Assembly: GCF_004803795.1 (NCBI RefSeq)
Contig: NZ_CP012543.1
Coordinates: 1 to 64,000, forward strand
Direction: 5' to 3'
DNA from: Campylobacter rectus
GTDB taxonomy: Bacteria; Campylobacterota; Campylobacteria; Campylobacterales; Campylobacteraceae
Length of the DNA: 64,000 bases
Notes under the pieces: generated by a model
Told to the model about the DNA's origin: nothing
Database searches by the model: none
The model's input: the letters and a program-made list of their open reading frames with translations, nothing else
Translations under genes and position numbers: made by a program
Shown: positions 1 through 10,738 of the stretch, one piece after another
Layout of the letters: every line of letters starts with the position of its first letter
How positions within the stretch are numbered: position 1 is the first letter of the stretch

Positions 1-1311
1 TTGGTCGCAAACGAGGTTTTGGAGCTACTTTCCAAAGAAATTTTACCGTCGGAATTTGAATGCTATATCAAGCAGCTTAAATTTAACGAAAAAAACTCAA
101 ATTCGACAAATGTCGTATTTAACGCGCCAAACGAAATAATCGCCAAATTTATCCAAACCAAATACGCCTCCAAAATCGCTCATCTTTTTGAAGTAAAAAC
201 CGGACAAAAACCCGTAATCAACGTCCAAGCCGCGAGCAAAACGCAAAGCAAACCAGCTAAAAAAGTGGACGTAAAAGAGATAAAAGCGCAAAGCAGCCTG
301 CTAAATCCAAGCTATACGTTTGAAAATTTCGTCGTCGGCGACTCGAATCAATTTGCATTTTTAAGCGCGAAAGCCGTATCCGAGCAGCTGGGTAAAATTT
401 ACAATCCGCTTTTTATCTACGGTCCAACGGGACTTGGCAAAACGCACCTTTTGCAATCGGTCGGAAATTTTTGTCTAAACGGCGGCAAAATGGTCATTTG
501 CGTCACGAGCGAGCAGTTTATCACGGACTTTACCTATAATCTCAACAACCACTCGATGGAGCGTTTTCGCGAAAAATACCGAAACTGCGACGTTTTGCTC
601 ATCGATGACGTGCAGTTTTTAGGCAAAACGGATAAAATCCAAGAAGAATTTTTTCACACCTTTAACGAACTTCACGCCAAAAACGGCCAGATAGTGATGA
701 CATCCGACCGTCAGCCAAAGCTGCTAAAAGGATTTGAAGATAGGCTTAGAACGCGTTTTGAGTGGGGTATCATCGCAGATATCACGCCGCCGGAGCTCGA
801 TACCAAAATCGCCATCATCAAAAAAAAATGCGAATTTGATAAAATTTATCTCGGTATAGAAGTGATAAACTACATCGCAACCAACATGGGAGATAATATC
901 CGAGAAATCGAAAGCGCGATAATAAATTTAAACGCTTATGCAAGGCTGATGAGACAAGAGATCACGCTCGAGTTTGCAAAAAACATCCTGCGCGATCAGA
1001 TAAAAGAAAAGCGCGAAAATATAAATCTAGAAAGCATCGTCGAAATCGTGAGTAAAGAGCTAAACGTAAAGCCAAGCGAGATGAAAAGCAAATCCCGCTC
1101 GAAAAATATCGTAGAAGCCAGGCGCATCGTGATATATCTGGCTAAAAATTTAACGCCGAATTCGATGCCGCAAATCGCACAGTTTTTTAATATGAAAGAT
1201 CACTCCGCCGTGAGCCACAGCATCAAAAAAATAAACGAGCTAATAGAAACGAACGAATACTTTAAAATCCGCGTCGAAGAGCTAAAGAACAAAATTTTAA
1301 CCAAAGAATAA
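1..1311 (+). CDS. dnaA: Chromosomal replication initiator protein DnaA
   Basis: Initiator of chromosome replication: binds DnaA boxes at oriC as an ATP-bound oligomer and opens the DNA for helicase loading. The 436-residue protein has an N-terminal domain, a poorly conserved lysine-rich linker (about residues 75-100), the AAA+ domain with Walker A GPTGLGKT at 141-148 and Walker B LLIDDVQFL near 200, and the C-terminal helix-turn-helix with the DnaA signature DHSAVSHS near 400. The start is TTG at the first base of the window, so upstream signals cannot be seen. It is followed by a candidate oriC and dnaN, the standard order for this phylum. Full length for the family. Confidence 0.98.
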   Translation: MVANEVLELLSKEILPSEFECYIKQLKFNEKNSNSTNVVFNAPNEIIAKFIQTKYASKIAHLFEVKTGQKPVINVQAASKTQSKPAKKVDVKEIKAQSSLLNPSYTFENFVVGDSNQFAFLSAKAVSEQLGKIYNPLFIYGPTGLGKTHLLQSVGNFCLNGGKMVICVTSEQFITDFTYNLNNHSMERFREKYRNCDVLLIDDVQFLGKTDKIQEEFFHTFNELHAKNGQIVMTSDRQPKLLKGFEDRLRTRFEWGIIADITPPELDTKIAIIKKKCEFDKIYLGIEVINYIATNMGDNIREIESAIINLNAYARLMRQEITLEFAKNILRDQIKEKRENINLESIVEIVSKELNVKPSEMKSKSRSKNIVEARRIVIYLAKNLTPNSMPQIAQFFNMKDHSAVSHSIKKINELIETNEYFKIRVEELKNKILTKE

Positions 1312-1449
1312 AACCGTGAATAAATGTGAAAAAATAAACCAGTTTTTTAACGCCGCAAATGCCCTAACTAAAGCAAACGAAAACAGTTTTAAACTTTTCA
1401 CACCACCTACTAATGCTACTAAAAGAAATTTAAAAATAAAGGAAAAAAA
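1312..1449. other. Candidate replication origin (dnaA-dnaN intergenic region)
   Basis: AT-rich gap holding at least three DnaA-box-like sites: TGTGAAAA at 1325-1332 (TTTTCACA on the minus strand), TTTTCACA at 1395-1402, and CGTGAATAA at 1315-1323 (TTATTCACG on the minus strand, one base from the E. coli consensus). TTTTCAC-type boxes are what has been reported for Campylobacterota. The outer boxes face each other across an AT-rich stretch. Position right after dnaA fits an origin; the part upstream of dnaA lies outside the window, so a bipartite origin cannot be assessed. Confidence 0.6.
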
Positions 1450-2517
1450 ATGAAAGTCGCGATTAACAAAAACGCTCTTGAGAGCATCGTAACAAATACA
1501 AATCCTTACCTAGAAAAAAAGGATCTAAGCGCTATAACTTCGCATATTTTTATTAGCGCAAAAGACGGTATCTTAAATATCAAAGCTACCGACCACGAGA
1601 TCGGTCTAGCCTATAAACTCTCAAATGTCAAAATAATGGACGAGGGAAACGCGACGGCAAACGGTAAAAAGCTGCTTGATATCATAAGGAGTCTAAAAGA
1701 CGAGGAAGTCACGCTAGAGACGGTAAATAATTACCTCTACATAAAACAAAAAAACTCAAAATATAAACTCCCGATGTATAAATTTGAGGATTTTCCAAAT
1801 TTCCCGGCCATAGAAAATAAAAACAAATTTGAAATCGACGCCGTAATGCTCGGGCGAAGTTTAAAGAAAATTTTCACGAGCATCGATAATAACAACCCTA
1901 AATTTGAGCTAAACGGCGCACTCATCGACATCAAGCAAAACTACATAAATATCGTAGGTACCGACACTAAAAGGCTTAGCGTATTTAGATTTGAAACGCC
2001 GACTCAGAGCGAATTTTCGCTGATAATCCCGAAAAAAGCCATTAGCGAGATACAAAAACTATTTTTTGACAAGATCGAAATTTATTACGACGATACGACT
2101 CTGATCGCTCAAAGCGCAAATTTTGAGTTTTTCACAAAGCTGATAAACGGAAGATTCCCCGACTACAACAGAGTAATCCCGCAAGAGATAAAGCGAAGAC
2201 TAAGACTAAGCAGAGATAAAATGATAGAGGGCATCAAAACCGTCTCAATCATCTCCGAGAGCACGAAAATCGTATTTGCGCCTCAAACCATAAGCTTTGA
2301 AAGCATCGTCGAGGATAACTCAGAGGCTAAAACTACGATAGAATTTGCAACCGGACTCGAAGAGGAAATTTACGTCGGCGTGAAAAATAGATATTTGCTT
2401 GATTTCTTACAAAGCATCGAAGAGGATCATTTCGAATTTGGCTTTAACGACTCGAATTTAGCCTTTACGGTGAGCTCAAACGAGCTAAAAACGGTCATAA
2501 TGCCGATAAATTTATAA
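1450..2517 (+). CDS. dnaN: DNA polymerase III beta subunit (sliding clamp)
   Basis: Ring-shaped processivity clamp that tethers DNA polymerase III and repair enzymes to DNA. The 355-residue product has the three repeated clamp folds expected and ends with the family-typical TVIMPINL (compare ...PMRL in E. coli). The ATG is preceded by AAGGAAAA about 8 bases upstream. It sits between the candidate oriC and gyrB, with only 16 bases to gyrB, so the two are probably co-transcribed. Confidence 0.97.
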   Translation: MKVAINKNALESIVTNTNPYLEKKDLSAITSHIFISAKDGILNIKATDHEIGLAYKLSNVKIMDEGNATANGKKLLDIIRSLKDEEVTLETVNNYLYIKQKNSKYKLPMYKFEDFPNFPAIENKNKFEIDAVMLGRSLKKIFTSIDNNNPKFELNGALIDIKQNYINIVGTDTKRLSVFRFETPTQSEFSLIIPKKAISEIQKLFFDKIEIYYDDTTLIAQSANFEFFTKLINGRFPDYNRVIPQEIKRRLRLSRDKMIEGIKTVSIISESTKIVFAPQTISFESIVEDNSEAKTTIEFATGLEEEIYVGVKNRYLLDFLQSIEEDHFEFGFNDSNLAFTVSSNELKTVIMPINL

Positions 2518-2530
2518 AATAAAAAGGTAA

Positions 2531-4843
<2,313 letters not shown>

Positions 4844-4844
4844 G

Positions 4845-6236
4845 ATGCTAAAATCAGAGCTGAAAGAAAGATCAAACAGATTTAAAACCGCTCTTGAGAT
4901 TTCTTCGACATTCATTTTTAGTATTATCATTTTAGTTTATATTTTCGTTAAAAAAGACGAAATAGAATTTGACGTTGACGATGTTATTTTGATCACGATT
5001 TTGGTTTTGTGTCAGGTTTATTTTACGGCATATAAAATTTATCAAAGCTTTAAAACAAGTATCCTTGATCAGGTTACGAAAGTCTATAATAGAGATGAAA
5101 TTTTAAGGCTTTTTTCAAAACAAGCTTCCAAATTTAAAGGTAAAAGCAGCGGCAATATGGTGATGTTAAAGATCGAAAATTTAAACGATCTAAATGAGCG
5201 TTACAGCTTTGTTAGTACCGATATTTTGCTCAAACGATTAGTCGAGAGGTTGGAAAAATTTCTAAACGAAAAAGTCTCCAAAAATACTCTCATCGGCAGA
5301 TATTCAAACGAATATTTTTTAATCTTTTGCGAGAGTAAAAGCACCGAACTCATCCACCTTTTAAATATTTTTGAAAAAAGTATTTTAAACGACGGAATTT
5401 ATAATATCGAACTAAAGATTAAATTTGACGCCATAGACATAAATCACTCGGCGAGCCTTAAAAATTCGATCTCTTATCTCATCCAAAAGCTAAATTTAGA
5501 TGAGAATGACGACAAAATAGACATCACCGACGATATGGAAAAAGATATCTGTAACTGCATCGATATGCAAAGATTTATTTTTCAAGCTCAGACCGTAAAA
5601 AGCCTTCGTTTCGGACAAAATTTGAAAAATATTTTTGTCAAAATTTATACCGACAAACAAGGTCTCGTCTCGAAAACCAAAGTGCAAAATATCGCAAACA
5701 AAAACGGCTATGAAGTGCTTTTTGACATAAACGTCATCAAAAAGCTATCCGAGCTTAATTTTAAAGACGAAGAGCCGTTTGTGATCGAAATTTCGTCGGT
5801 TTCGATTAGGAATTTAAAATTTATAAACTTTATAAAAGAGTTCGTCGGACTGGATAAAATAGATCCAAGTCATATTATTTTCGAATTTAGCGAGAAACTA
5901 GTATATGACGAGATAAATAGATTTAGGGAAATTTTGACGGAGTATAAAAATCTAGGTTTTCGTTTCGCGCTTAATAAATTCGGCGGCAACAACGCGGGCT
6001 TTGAATATTTTAAATATTTGCCGATAGATTTTGTTATTTACGATATCGAATTTAACAAAAATATCAAAAACGACAAATTTAAGACGCTGTTTGAAAATCT
6101 AAATTTGACCGCAAAAAGAGTAGGGGTAAAATCAATCATCAGATTCGTTGAAGACGAAGAATTTTACAACATTGCAGAGCGCTATCAGACCGACTTCGCG
6201 CAGGGCTTTTTCATAGAAAAACCAAAAGAAATTTAA
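4845..6236 (+). CDS. Membrane-anchored degenerate GGDEF-EAL protein
   Basis: The 463-residue protein has two predicted N-terminal membrane helices (about 20-65), a diguanylate-cyclase-like domain beginning near LDQVTKVYNRDEIL, and a C-terminal EAL-like domain. Both active sites look lost: the GGDEF loop reads SNEYF (in RYSNEYFLIF), and the EAL domain has NKFGGN where active phosphodiesterases have DDFGTG. It is therefore more likely a c-di-GMP sensor, scaffold or relic than an enzyme; that is inference. It follows gyrB by one base and precedes queF by 9 bases, so it is in the same transcription unit. The function is unknown. Confidence 0.8.
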   Translation: MLKSELKERSNRFKTALEISSTFIFSIIILVYIFVKKDEIEFDVDDVILITILVLCQVYFTAYKIYQSFKTSILDQVTKVYNRDEILRLFSKQASKFKGKSSGNMVMLKIENLNDLNERYSFVSTDILLKRLVERLEKFLNEKVSKNTLIGRYSNEYFLIFCESKSTELIHLLNIFEKSILNDGIYNIELKIKFDAIDINHSASLKNSISYLIQKLNLDENDDKIDITDDMEKDICNCIDMQRFIFQAQTVKSLRFGQNLKNIFVKIYTDKQGLVSKTKVQNIANKNGYEVLFDINVIKKLSELNFKDEEPFVIEISSVSIRNLKFINFIKEFVGLDKIDPSHIIFEFSEKLVYDEINRFREILTEYKNLGFRFALNKFGGNNAGFEYFKYLPIDFVIYDIEFNKNIKNDKFKTLFENLNLTAKRVGVKSIIRFVEDEEFYNIAERYQTDFAQGFFIEKPKEI

Positions 6237-6245
6237 AGGAAAAAA

Positions 6246-6953
6246 ATGCAAGAAAATGAAGTCAGCGAGCCAAAATACGGCGAGAAAATAATAAGCGAAT
6301 TTGACATAGAAAAAGACCTGGAAATCTGGGAAAACAAGCACGAACGCGACTATAAGATCAAGATCACGCTGCCGGAGTTTTGCTGCCTATGTCCGCGCTC
6401 GGGGTATCCTGATTTTGCGACGATTTATCTCGAGTATGTGCCGGCTAAATTCGTCGTCGAGCTAAAAGCGATTAAACTCTATATCAACAGTTTCATGACT
6501 CGTAACATCAGCCACGAAGACAGTATAAACGAAATTTACGACGTTTTAGAGCGAAAACTGGCGCCAAAATGGATGAAGATCACGGGCGACTTTAACCCGC
6601 GCGGCAACGTCCATACGGTAATCGAAATTTGCTCGGACGAGATAATCAAAAAAACGCAAGAACAAAGCTTTGAAACGCCGAAATTTGAGAAATTTGCGCG
6701 AGATAGCGAGCGAAGTTTCGATAGAGGCGGTTACGGAGCACGCGAGTCTAAATTTAGCAAAGACGGCTCTCGCGGTAAGAGTTTCGGAGCCGATAAAAGA
6801 GACGCAAAAACCGGCGATAGAAAACCTCGCGCGAGTAAAGATAAATTTGACGACAAACCGCGAAGAACGGGCAGTAAAGAGGGCTTTAAAAAGCCTGAAT
6901 TTGCCGGCGAAAAGCGCGCTCGCATCGTGAAAAAATCATCGGAAGATAAATGA
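6246..6953 (+). CDS. queF: NADPH-dependent 7-cyano-7-deazaguanine (preQ0) reductase, type I, with extra basic tail
   Basis: Reduces preQ0 to preQ1 in queuosine tRNA-modification biosynthesis. Residues about 28-138 carry the QueF core: PEFCCLCPRSGYPDFA with the expected nucleophile Cys49 and the acid Asp56, then the YVPAKFVVELKAIKLY and HEDSINEI motifs. Type I enzymes are about 120-165 residues, but this one continues to 235 with a Lys/Arg/Gly/Ser-rich low-complexity segment (about 140-235) predicted disordered. The reading frame is open throughout and ends in ATGA overlap with the next gene. The tail may bind RNA; that is inference. Confidence 0.9.
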   Translation: MQENEVSEPKYGEKIISEFDIEKDLEIWENKHERDYKIKITLPEFCCLCPRSGYPDFATIYLEYVPAKFVVELKAIKLYINSFMTRNISHEDSINEIYDVLERKLAPKWMKITGDFNPRGNVHTVIEICSDEIIKKTQEQSFETPKFEKFARDSERSFDRGGYGARESKFSKDGSRGKSFGADKRDAKTGDRKPRASKDKFDDKPRRTGSKEGFKKPEFAGEKRARIVKKSSEDK

Positions 6954-8179
6954 TAAGCGCGCAGCTGATCGAACATATCTTTAAAGCCGCATCCATCTCG
7001 CGTTGGAACGACTATCCGAAGATGACGAATTTAGTCGAGCTTGATAAGCAAGCGCATAAATTTATCATCGCGTATTTCATCGCAAAGCTCGAGCGGGACG
7101 TCGATATGAACTACATCATCGAGGCCGGTATTTTCGAGTTTCTCGCGCGCGTCGTGGTCACGGATATACGCCCGGACGTGTTTCATCAGATGCAAAAAAC
7201 CAAAAACGAGCAGATAAACGCCTGGGTGCTTGAGGTCTTAGAAGGGCTCGTAAAAGACGTAGAGGGCGGTAAATTTTTAGAGCGGATGCGCCGCTATCTC
7301 ACGCACAAAGACAAAGCTCACGCCAAAGAGCGCCTGATCCTAAAAGCCGCTAGCTATCTCGCGACGCGCTGGGAGTTCTCGATCGTTTATCAAACGAGCA
7401 AATTTCTAAGCGACATAGACGAGCTAAAAGCGCGCGTGGAGGAGGAGTTGGAGGATTATTACGAGCTAATAGGCGTGCGTAAAATCGTGATGAATCAAAA
7501 GCTAGCAAAGCTAGTCGATCTAGCCGGCAGACTGCGCTTTCAAAAGCGCTGGGCGCAGACGCCGCGTATCCCTGAAACGGCGGTTTTAGGCCATATGTTA
7601 GTCGTTGCGATTTTGAGTTATTTTTACTCGCTTGAGGTTAAGGCCTGCAAATCAAGGCTAGAAAATAACTTCTTTTGCGCGCTTTTTCACGACCTACCCG
7701 AGTCGCTAACGCGCGATATCATTAGCCCCGTAAAATACGGTATCGAAGGGCTAAACGAGATAATTAGCGAATACGAAATGCGCCTGATAGATGAGAAAAT
7801 TTTGCCTTTCGTGCCTGAAAATTTTAGAGACGAGTTTAGCTATATCCTGGGCATCCGTATGAAAGAGGGCAAATTTATCAAAAACGAGTTTGAAAACAGG
7901 ATCTGCGAGAAAAAGCCTCTGCATCACGAGGGCACGATGGAGAACGTAAACGAGGATAAATTTAACGCCATCGACGGCAAAGCGCTCAAATTTTGCGACA
8001 AGCTCGCTGCGTTTTTTGAGGCTGGGATCTCGATCAGCTACGGCGTGAAGTCAAACGAACTAATTGAAGGCTTTAATAATATGGATAAATTTTTTCAGAA
8101 AAATCAGAGCTTGGACGGAGTGAATTTTTTAAAAATTTGCGATGATTTTAAGGAGTATTTTTCGCTTTTGCAGGTTTAA
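6950..8179 (+). CDS. HD-domain phosphohydrolase, conserved Campylobacter family
   Basis: The 409-residue soluble protein overlaps queF by four bases (ATGA), which suggests translational coupling. The metal-binding HD signature is visible in the middle: GHMLVV followed by FFCALFHDLPESLTRDI, the H...HD...D pattern of nucleotide phosphohydrolases related to YfbR. The N-terminal 190 residues are helical without a motif I recognise. The substrate cannot be told from sequence. The stop codon is three bases from the 3' end of the SRP RNA encoded on the opposite strand, so the two transcripts converge. Confidence 0.8.
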   Translation: MISAQLIEHIFKAASISRWNDYPKMTNLVELDKQAHKFIIAYFIAKLERDVDMNYIIEAGIFEFLARVVVTDIRPDVFHQMQKTKNEQINAWVLEVLEGLVKDVEGGKFLERMRRYLTHKDKAHAKERLILKAASYLATRWEFSIVYQTSKFLSDIDELKARVEEELEDYYELIGVRKIVMNQKLAKLVDLAGRLRFQKRWAQTPRIPETAVLGHMLVVAILSYFYSLEVKACKSRLENNFFCALFHDLPESLTRDIISPVKYGIEGLNEIISEYEMRLIDEKILPFVPENFRDEFSYILGIRMKEGKFIKNEFENRICEKKPLHHEGTMENVNEDKFNAIDGKALKFCDKLAAFFEAGISISYGVKSNELIEGFNNMDKFFQKNQSLDGVNFLKICDDFKEYFSLLQV

Positions 8180-8182
8180 AAA

Positions 8183-8285
8183 CCCTCTCTCAGATGACTG
8201 CGGCACACGCCTAGCCTAAGTGCTCTGCTGTGTTCCCACCCTGAAGCGGTGCCTAGAAGAGACGTTGCACAGGTCTAAGAAAGGG
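8183..8285 (-). ncRNA. ffs: Signal recognition particle RNA (small bacterial SRP RNA, 4.5S type)
   Basis: Read on the minus strand, the apex is TCAGG-GTG-GGAA-CAC-AGCAG: a GGAA tetraloop closed by GTG/CAC with the SRP core asymmetric loop on both sides (5' TCAGG, 3' AGCAG), the Ffh-binding signature. The two ends pair: CCCTTTCT at 8278-8285 with AGAGAGGG at 8183-8190 (one G-U). The 3' end runs into GGGTTTTT, a short terminator-like T run. A TAAAAT -10 box lies 8 bases upstream. It guides signal-peptide and membrane proteins to SecYEG together with Ffh. The exact ends are judged from the closing helix. Confidence 0.88.
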
Positions 8286-8293
8286 CAAGAGCG

Positions 8294-8299
8294 ATTTTA
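8294..8299 (-). promoter_or_regulatory. Predicted -10 box for the SRP RNA gene
   Basis: TAAAAT on the minus strand, 8 bases before the 5' end of the SRP RNA closing helix, in an AT-rich stretch. Campylobacter sigma-70 promoters usually lack a clear -35 box, and none is seen here. Confidence 0.5.
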
Positions 8300-8334
8300 C
8301 TCAAATTTTACTTAAATATATTTTAGGCGGCAAC

Positions 8335-8769
8335 ATGGAATTTGATATAAAATGTAAATTTTTGTCGTTGTTTAGGGAGTTTTTGGTCTATCACCACCGC
8401 TCGCTGGAGTTTCGCGCGAAGGTCTTTGCGGCCGTCATCTCGGCCAAACTCAATCCAGAAGAGGACGATTTTGCGAATTTATACGACATCTCGAGCGAAA
8501 TTTACGCTAGTGACGAGAACCGCAAACGCGTACTCATCGAAACGACCAAAGAATACGTCTCCCGCATCAAGCGCAAAGACCCGCTGACTCTTGATAGCTT
8601 GCTCTTAGCGATCGATCAGGCTATCAAAGCGAATAAAAACTACGCGCTAAAGATCGATTTCGAGCACTTGCGCAGACTCATTGACGCCGACGAATACGAA
8701 GGTCTCGTGCAGCAGCGCGTGTATGATTTTTTACTCTACGAGGTAAAAACCTACGCGCCAAACAGATAA
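8335..8769 (+). CDS. Hypothetical soluble protein (144 aa)
   Basis: All-helical, charged protein with no signal peptide or membrane segment and no motif I can assign. Codon use looks like that of its neighbours. A ribosome binding site-like AGGCGG precedes the ATG by about 7 bases, and a TATATT box lies a little further upstream. The overall shape (compact helical, about 140 residues, acidic and basic residues alternating) is reminiscent of TerB-like folds, but that is only a guess. Confidence 0.6.
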   Translation: MEFDIKCKFLSLFREFLVYHHRSLEFRAKVFAAVISAKLNPEEDDFANLYDISSEIYASDENRKRVLIETTKEYVSRIKRKDPLTLDSLLLAIDQAIKANKNYALKIDFEHLRRLIDADEYEGLVQQRVYDFLLYEVKTYAPNR

Positions 8770-9475
8770 AACGTCAAATTTGAAGGTCAAATTTTGCCTA
8801 TTTTTACTGCTTTTTAGCGGCGTTTTTTGCGGCTTCTTGTTTGATGTTTGATTTCTTTGCAGGCGATGCACTTGATGACGGCATTTATGAAGAGGTCGAT
8901 AGTCGGAGGCCGGCAGCGCTACGGATATAAATTTCACCGTCAAAAAGACGGTATCTACGAGATAAGTTTCATCTACGCGCAAAAGATCCACAAAAAGCAA
9001 AAAACTCAGCGAGGAGGCCTTCCCCGGATACGGCAGCGATGGATTTACGAAGTGGTTTTGCGAGAAAGCTACGGTTGCTAAGCTAGTCGAGCATACGCCT
9101 ATGTAAAAGGCGTTCCTGCGCCCATAGGCACGAGCGAAAAGGAAAAAGTGACCTGCACCGGCAAAAAAATCTTGTTAAAAGTCGCGCCGAAATCTTTATA
9201 AAACCGTAAATAAACTACGTAAAAGGCGGTGAAATGAACTAGCTAAAGCAAAATTTGAGTGCTATAACAGAAACGTTTGATCTATCAAAATACGGCGGCC
9301 GCTTTATGATACGGCACACCAAACGGAGGCTTTGCACGGTAAAATTTTACTCCGCGCAGAGCTAAAAAGGCGAATATAACGCAAAAGCGCAGGCTCTAAG
9401 CGACCTGCCAGAGCTAAAAATCGCGACGTTTATTAAAATTAGCAAATATTACAACTGAAAATGACGGACAATTAA
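8770..9475 (+). pseudogene. Decayed coding region, no intact gene
   Basis: About 700 bases without a supported gene. Translated fragments in changing plus-strand frames look like former protein: one frame gives FPGYGSDGFTKWFCEKAT near 9023-9080, another continues YVKGVPAPIGTSEKEKVTCT near 9100-9160, and a third gives LSAITETFDLSKYGGRF near 9258-9310, each ended by stops. This pattern (good peptide runs, shifted frames, in-frame stops) suggests one or two genes destroyed by frameshifts. The original product is not recognised. The evidence is reading-frame inspection only. Confidence 0.4.
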
Positions 9476-9886
9476 ATGAATATTATTTTAAAATTTTCTT
9501 TATTTATTGTATTTTACGTTTGTATCGCCGCATCTATAATGAACCTATCTTTTTGTATAAGCGGAGTGTATTTTTTTGTATTTGATTTAGGCGGGTTTAA
9601 TCCCAATAATAACGGATTTATCCTTGTTTTTTCAATGTTTGTAATTCCGATTATATCCTTTGTTGCCGGCATCCATTTTACGCTGTGCATCTTTGAAAAA
9701 AGATCGCCAAAACCTATTGTAGCGTATATTTTTTGCGTCGGTATCGTGATCTTTCTAATCGAAAATTTGTTTTTTGAAGTTGTTTATAGCGATAGAAGGG
9801 AATTTAACGGGATTTTAAATGCTTTAAATTTAGTAGCGGCTTTAATAATTCCGCTATTTTTTATAAAATTTACTAAAAATTCCTAA
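9476..9886 (+). CDS. Hypothetical four-helix membrane protein (136 aa)
   Basis: Four hydrophobic segments (about residues 4-30, 45-68, 80-100 and 113-132) make this an integral inner-membrane protein. No family is recognised. It is more AT-rich than its surroundings and lies alone between the decayed region and nrdG, overlapping the end of nrdG (opposite strand) by 14 bases. It may be a recent arrival or a fast-evolving gene. Confidence 0.55.
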   Translation: MNIILKFSLFIVFYVCIAASIMNLSFCISGVYFFVFDLGGFNPNNNGFILVFSMFVIPIISFVAGIHFTLCIFEKRSPKPIVAYIFCVGIVIFLIENLFFEVVYSDRREFNGILNALNLVAALIIPLFFIKFTKNS

Positions 9887-10559
9887 GTCCTATTTCTAAA
9901 TTTGAACGGATCAAATTTGGATCAAATTTAGCCTTCGCCTGCGTCAAATTTCCAAAATTTTCGCCCGTGTCGAGGAAATTTTGTAGATAGTAAACGCCTC
10001 TATATCCGTGCTCGTATAAAATCTCGCTCATCTCTGAGATATCGGCCTCGTTTAGCAAGTCCGTGTGCACCGTCGTTCTAACCTCAAATTTAAAGCCGGT
10101 TTGCAGCAAAAACTCAAGCGTTTGCAAGAAATTTTTATACAAATTCGAGCCGCTAACCTTTAGAAATTTTTCCTTCGTAGCTTTAAAATCAAGCGCGATA
10201 TAGTCGATCAAATTTAGCGAGATAGCCTGCCCAATGATGGTCAAATTTGAGCCGTTGGTATCGACTTTGAGCAAAAATCCGCGCGACTTTACTTCGCTAG
10301 CTAGCGGCAAAAACGCGGGGCTAAGCGTGCATTCGCCGCCGCTAAAAACTACGCCGCTAAGCTTGCCTTTGCGCTTGTCTAAAAATTTGATAAACTCGGC
10401 GCAGCTGATCTGTCCGGCACCCGTGACGATAGGGACGTTGTAGCAGTAGGCGCAGCGCATGTTGCAGCCCGCAAACCACGCTATACAGGCTGTTTTATCA
10501 GGGTAGTCTAGGGTCGTAAATGGAGTGAGCGAGTAAAGCGGAAAATCGGCGTCTCTCAC
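9873..10559 (-). CDS. nrdG: Anaerobic ribonucleotide reductase activating protein (radical SAM)
   Basis: Radical-SAM activase that makes the glycyl radical on NrdD. The cluster motif is near the N-terminus: AGCNMRCAYCYN, i.e. C-X3-C-X2-C, followed by the GGECTLSP motif (GGE SAM-binding) and later SAM-domain strands. Length 228 residues is normal. The start chosen is GTG at 10559; no strong ribosome binding site is seen, which fits coupling to the small gene 17 bases upstream that encodes a NrdD-tail-like protein. A full nrdD is not in the window. Confidence 0.88.
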   Translation of the reverse strand: MRDADFPLYSLTPFTTLDYPDKTACIAWFAGCNMRCAYCYNVPIVTGAGQISCAEFIKFLDKRKGKLSGVVFSGGECTLSPAFLPLASEVKSRGFLLKVDTNGSNLTIIGQAISLNLIDYIALDFKATKEKFLKVSGSNLYKNFLQTLEFLLQTGFKFEVRTTVHTDLLNEADISEMSEILYEHGYRGVYYLQNFLDTGENFGNLTQAKAKFDPNLIRSNLEIGLRNF

Positions 10560-10576
10560 GTTTTACTCGCAGGAGT

Positions 10577-10738
10577 TTAGCGGGCCTTGGGCTCGCAAAA
10601 TTTGACGCGCTCTTTGTGCTCGCCTTTTTTACCGAGGTTAAAGCTCTCTACCGGGCGGTGATAACCCATCACGCGCGTGTAAATGACGCATTTAGTGCGC
10701 TTTTCTTGTAGTTTTTCGAGGATATTTTTGTCGCTCAT
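10577..10738 (-). CDS. Small NrdD-family protein (53 aa)
   Basis: The 53-residue ORF begins at an ATG with a strong AAGGAGTG site 5-12 bases upstream. Its core CVIYTRVMGYHRPVESFNLGKK matches the C-terminal signature of class III ribonucleotide reductase NrdD (typically ...CxVYSRVVGYxxPVxxWNxGK), but the large catalytic part is absent. Stand-alone short NrdD-family ORFs are annotated beside nrdG in related bacteria. It is 17 bases ahead of nrdG on the same strand. It might act as a separate zinc/glycyl-type subunit or regulator, or be a relic; not known. Confidence 0.7.
   Translation of the reverse strand: MSDKNILEKLQEKRTKCVIYTRVMGYHRPVESFNLGKKGEHKERVKFCEPKAR

Noticed and set aside
8731-9000. 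89-codon minus-strand frame over the end of the 144-aa gene and decayed region
   Set aside because: Overlaps real coding sequence and has no ribosome site.
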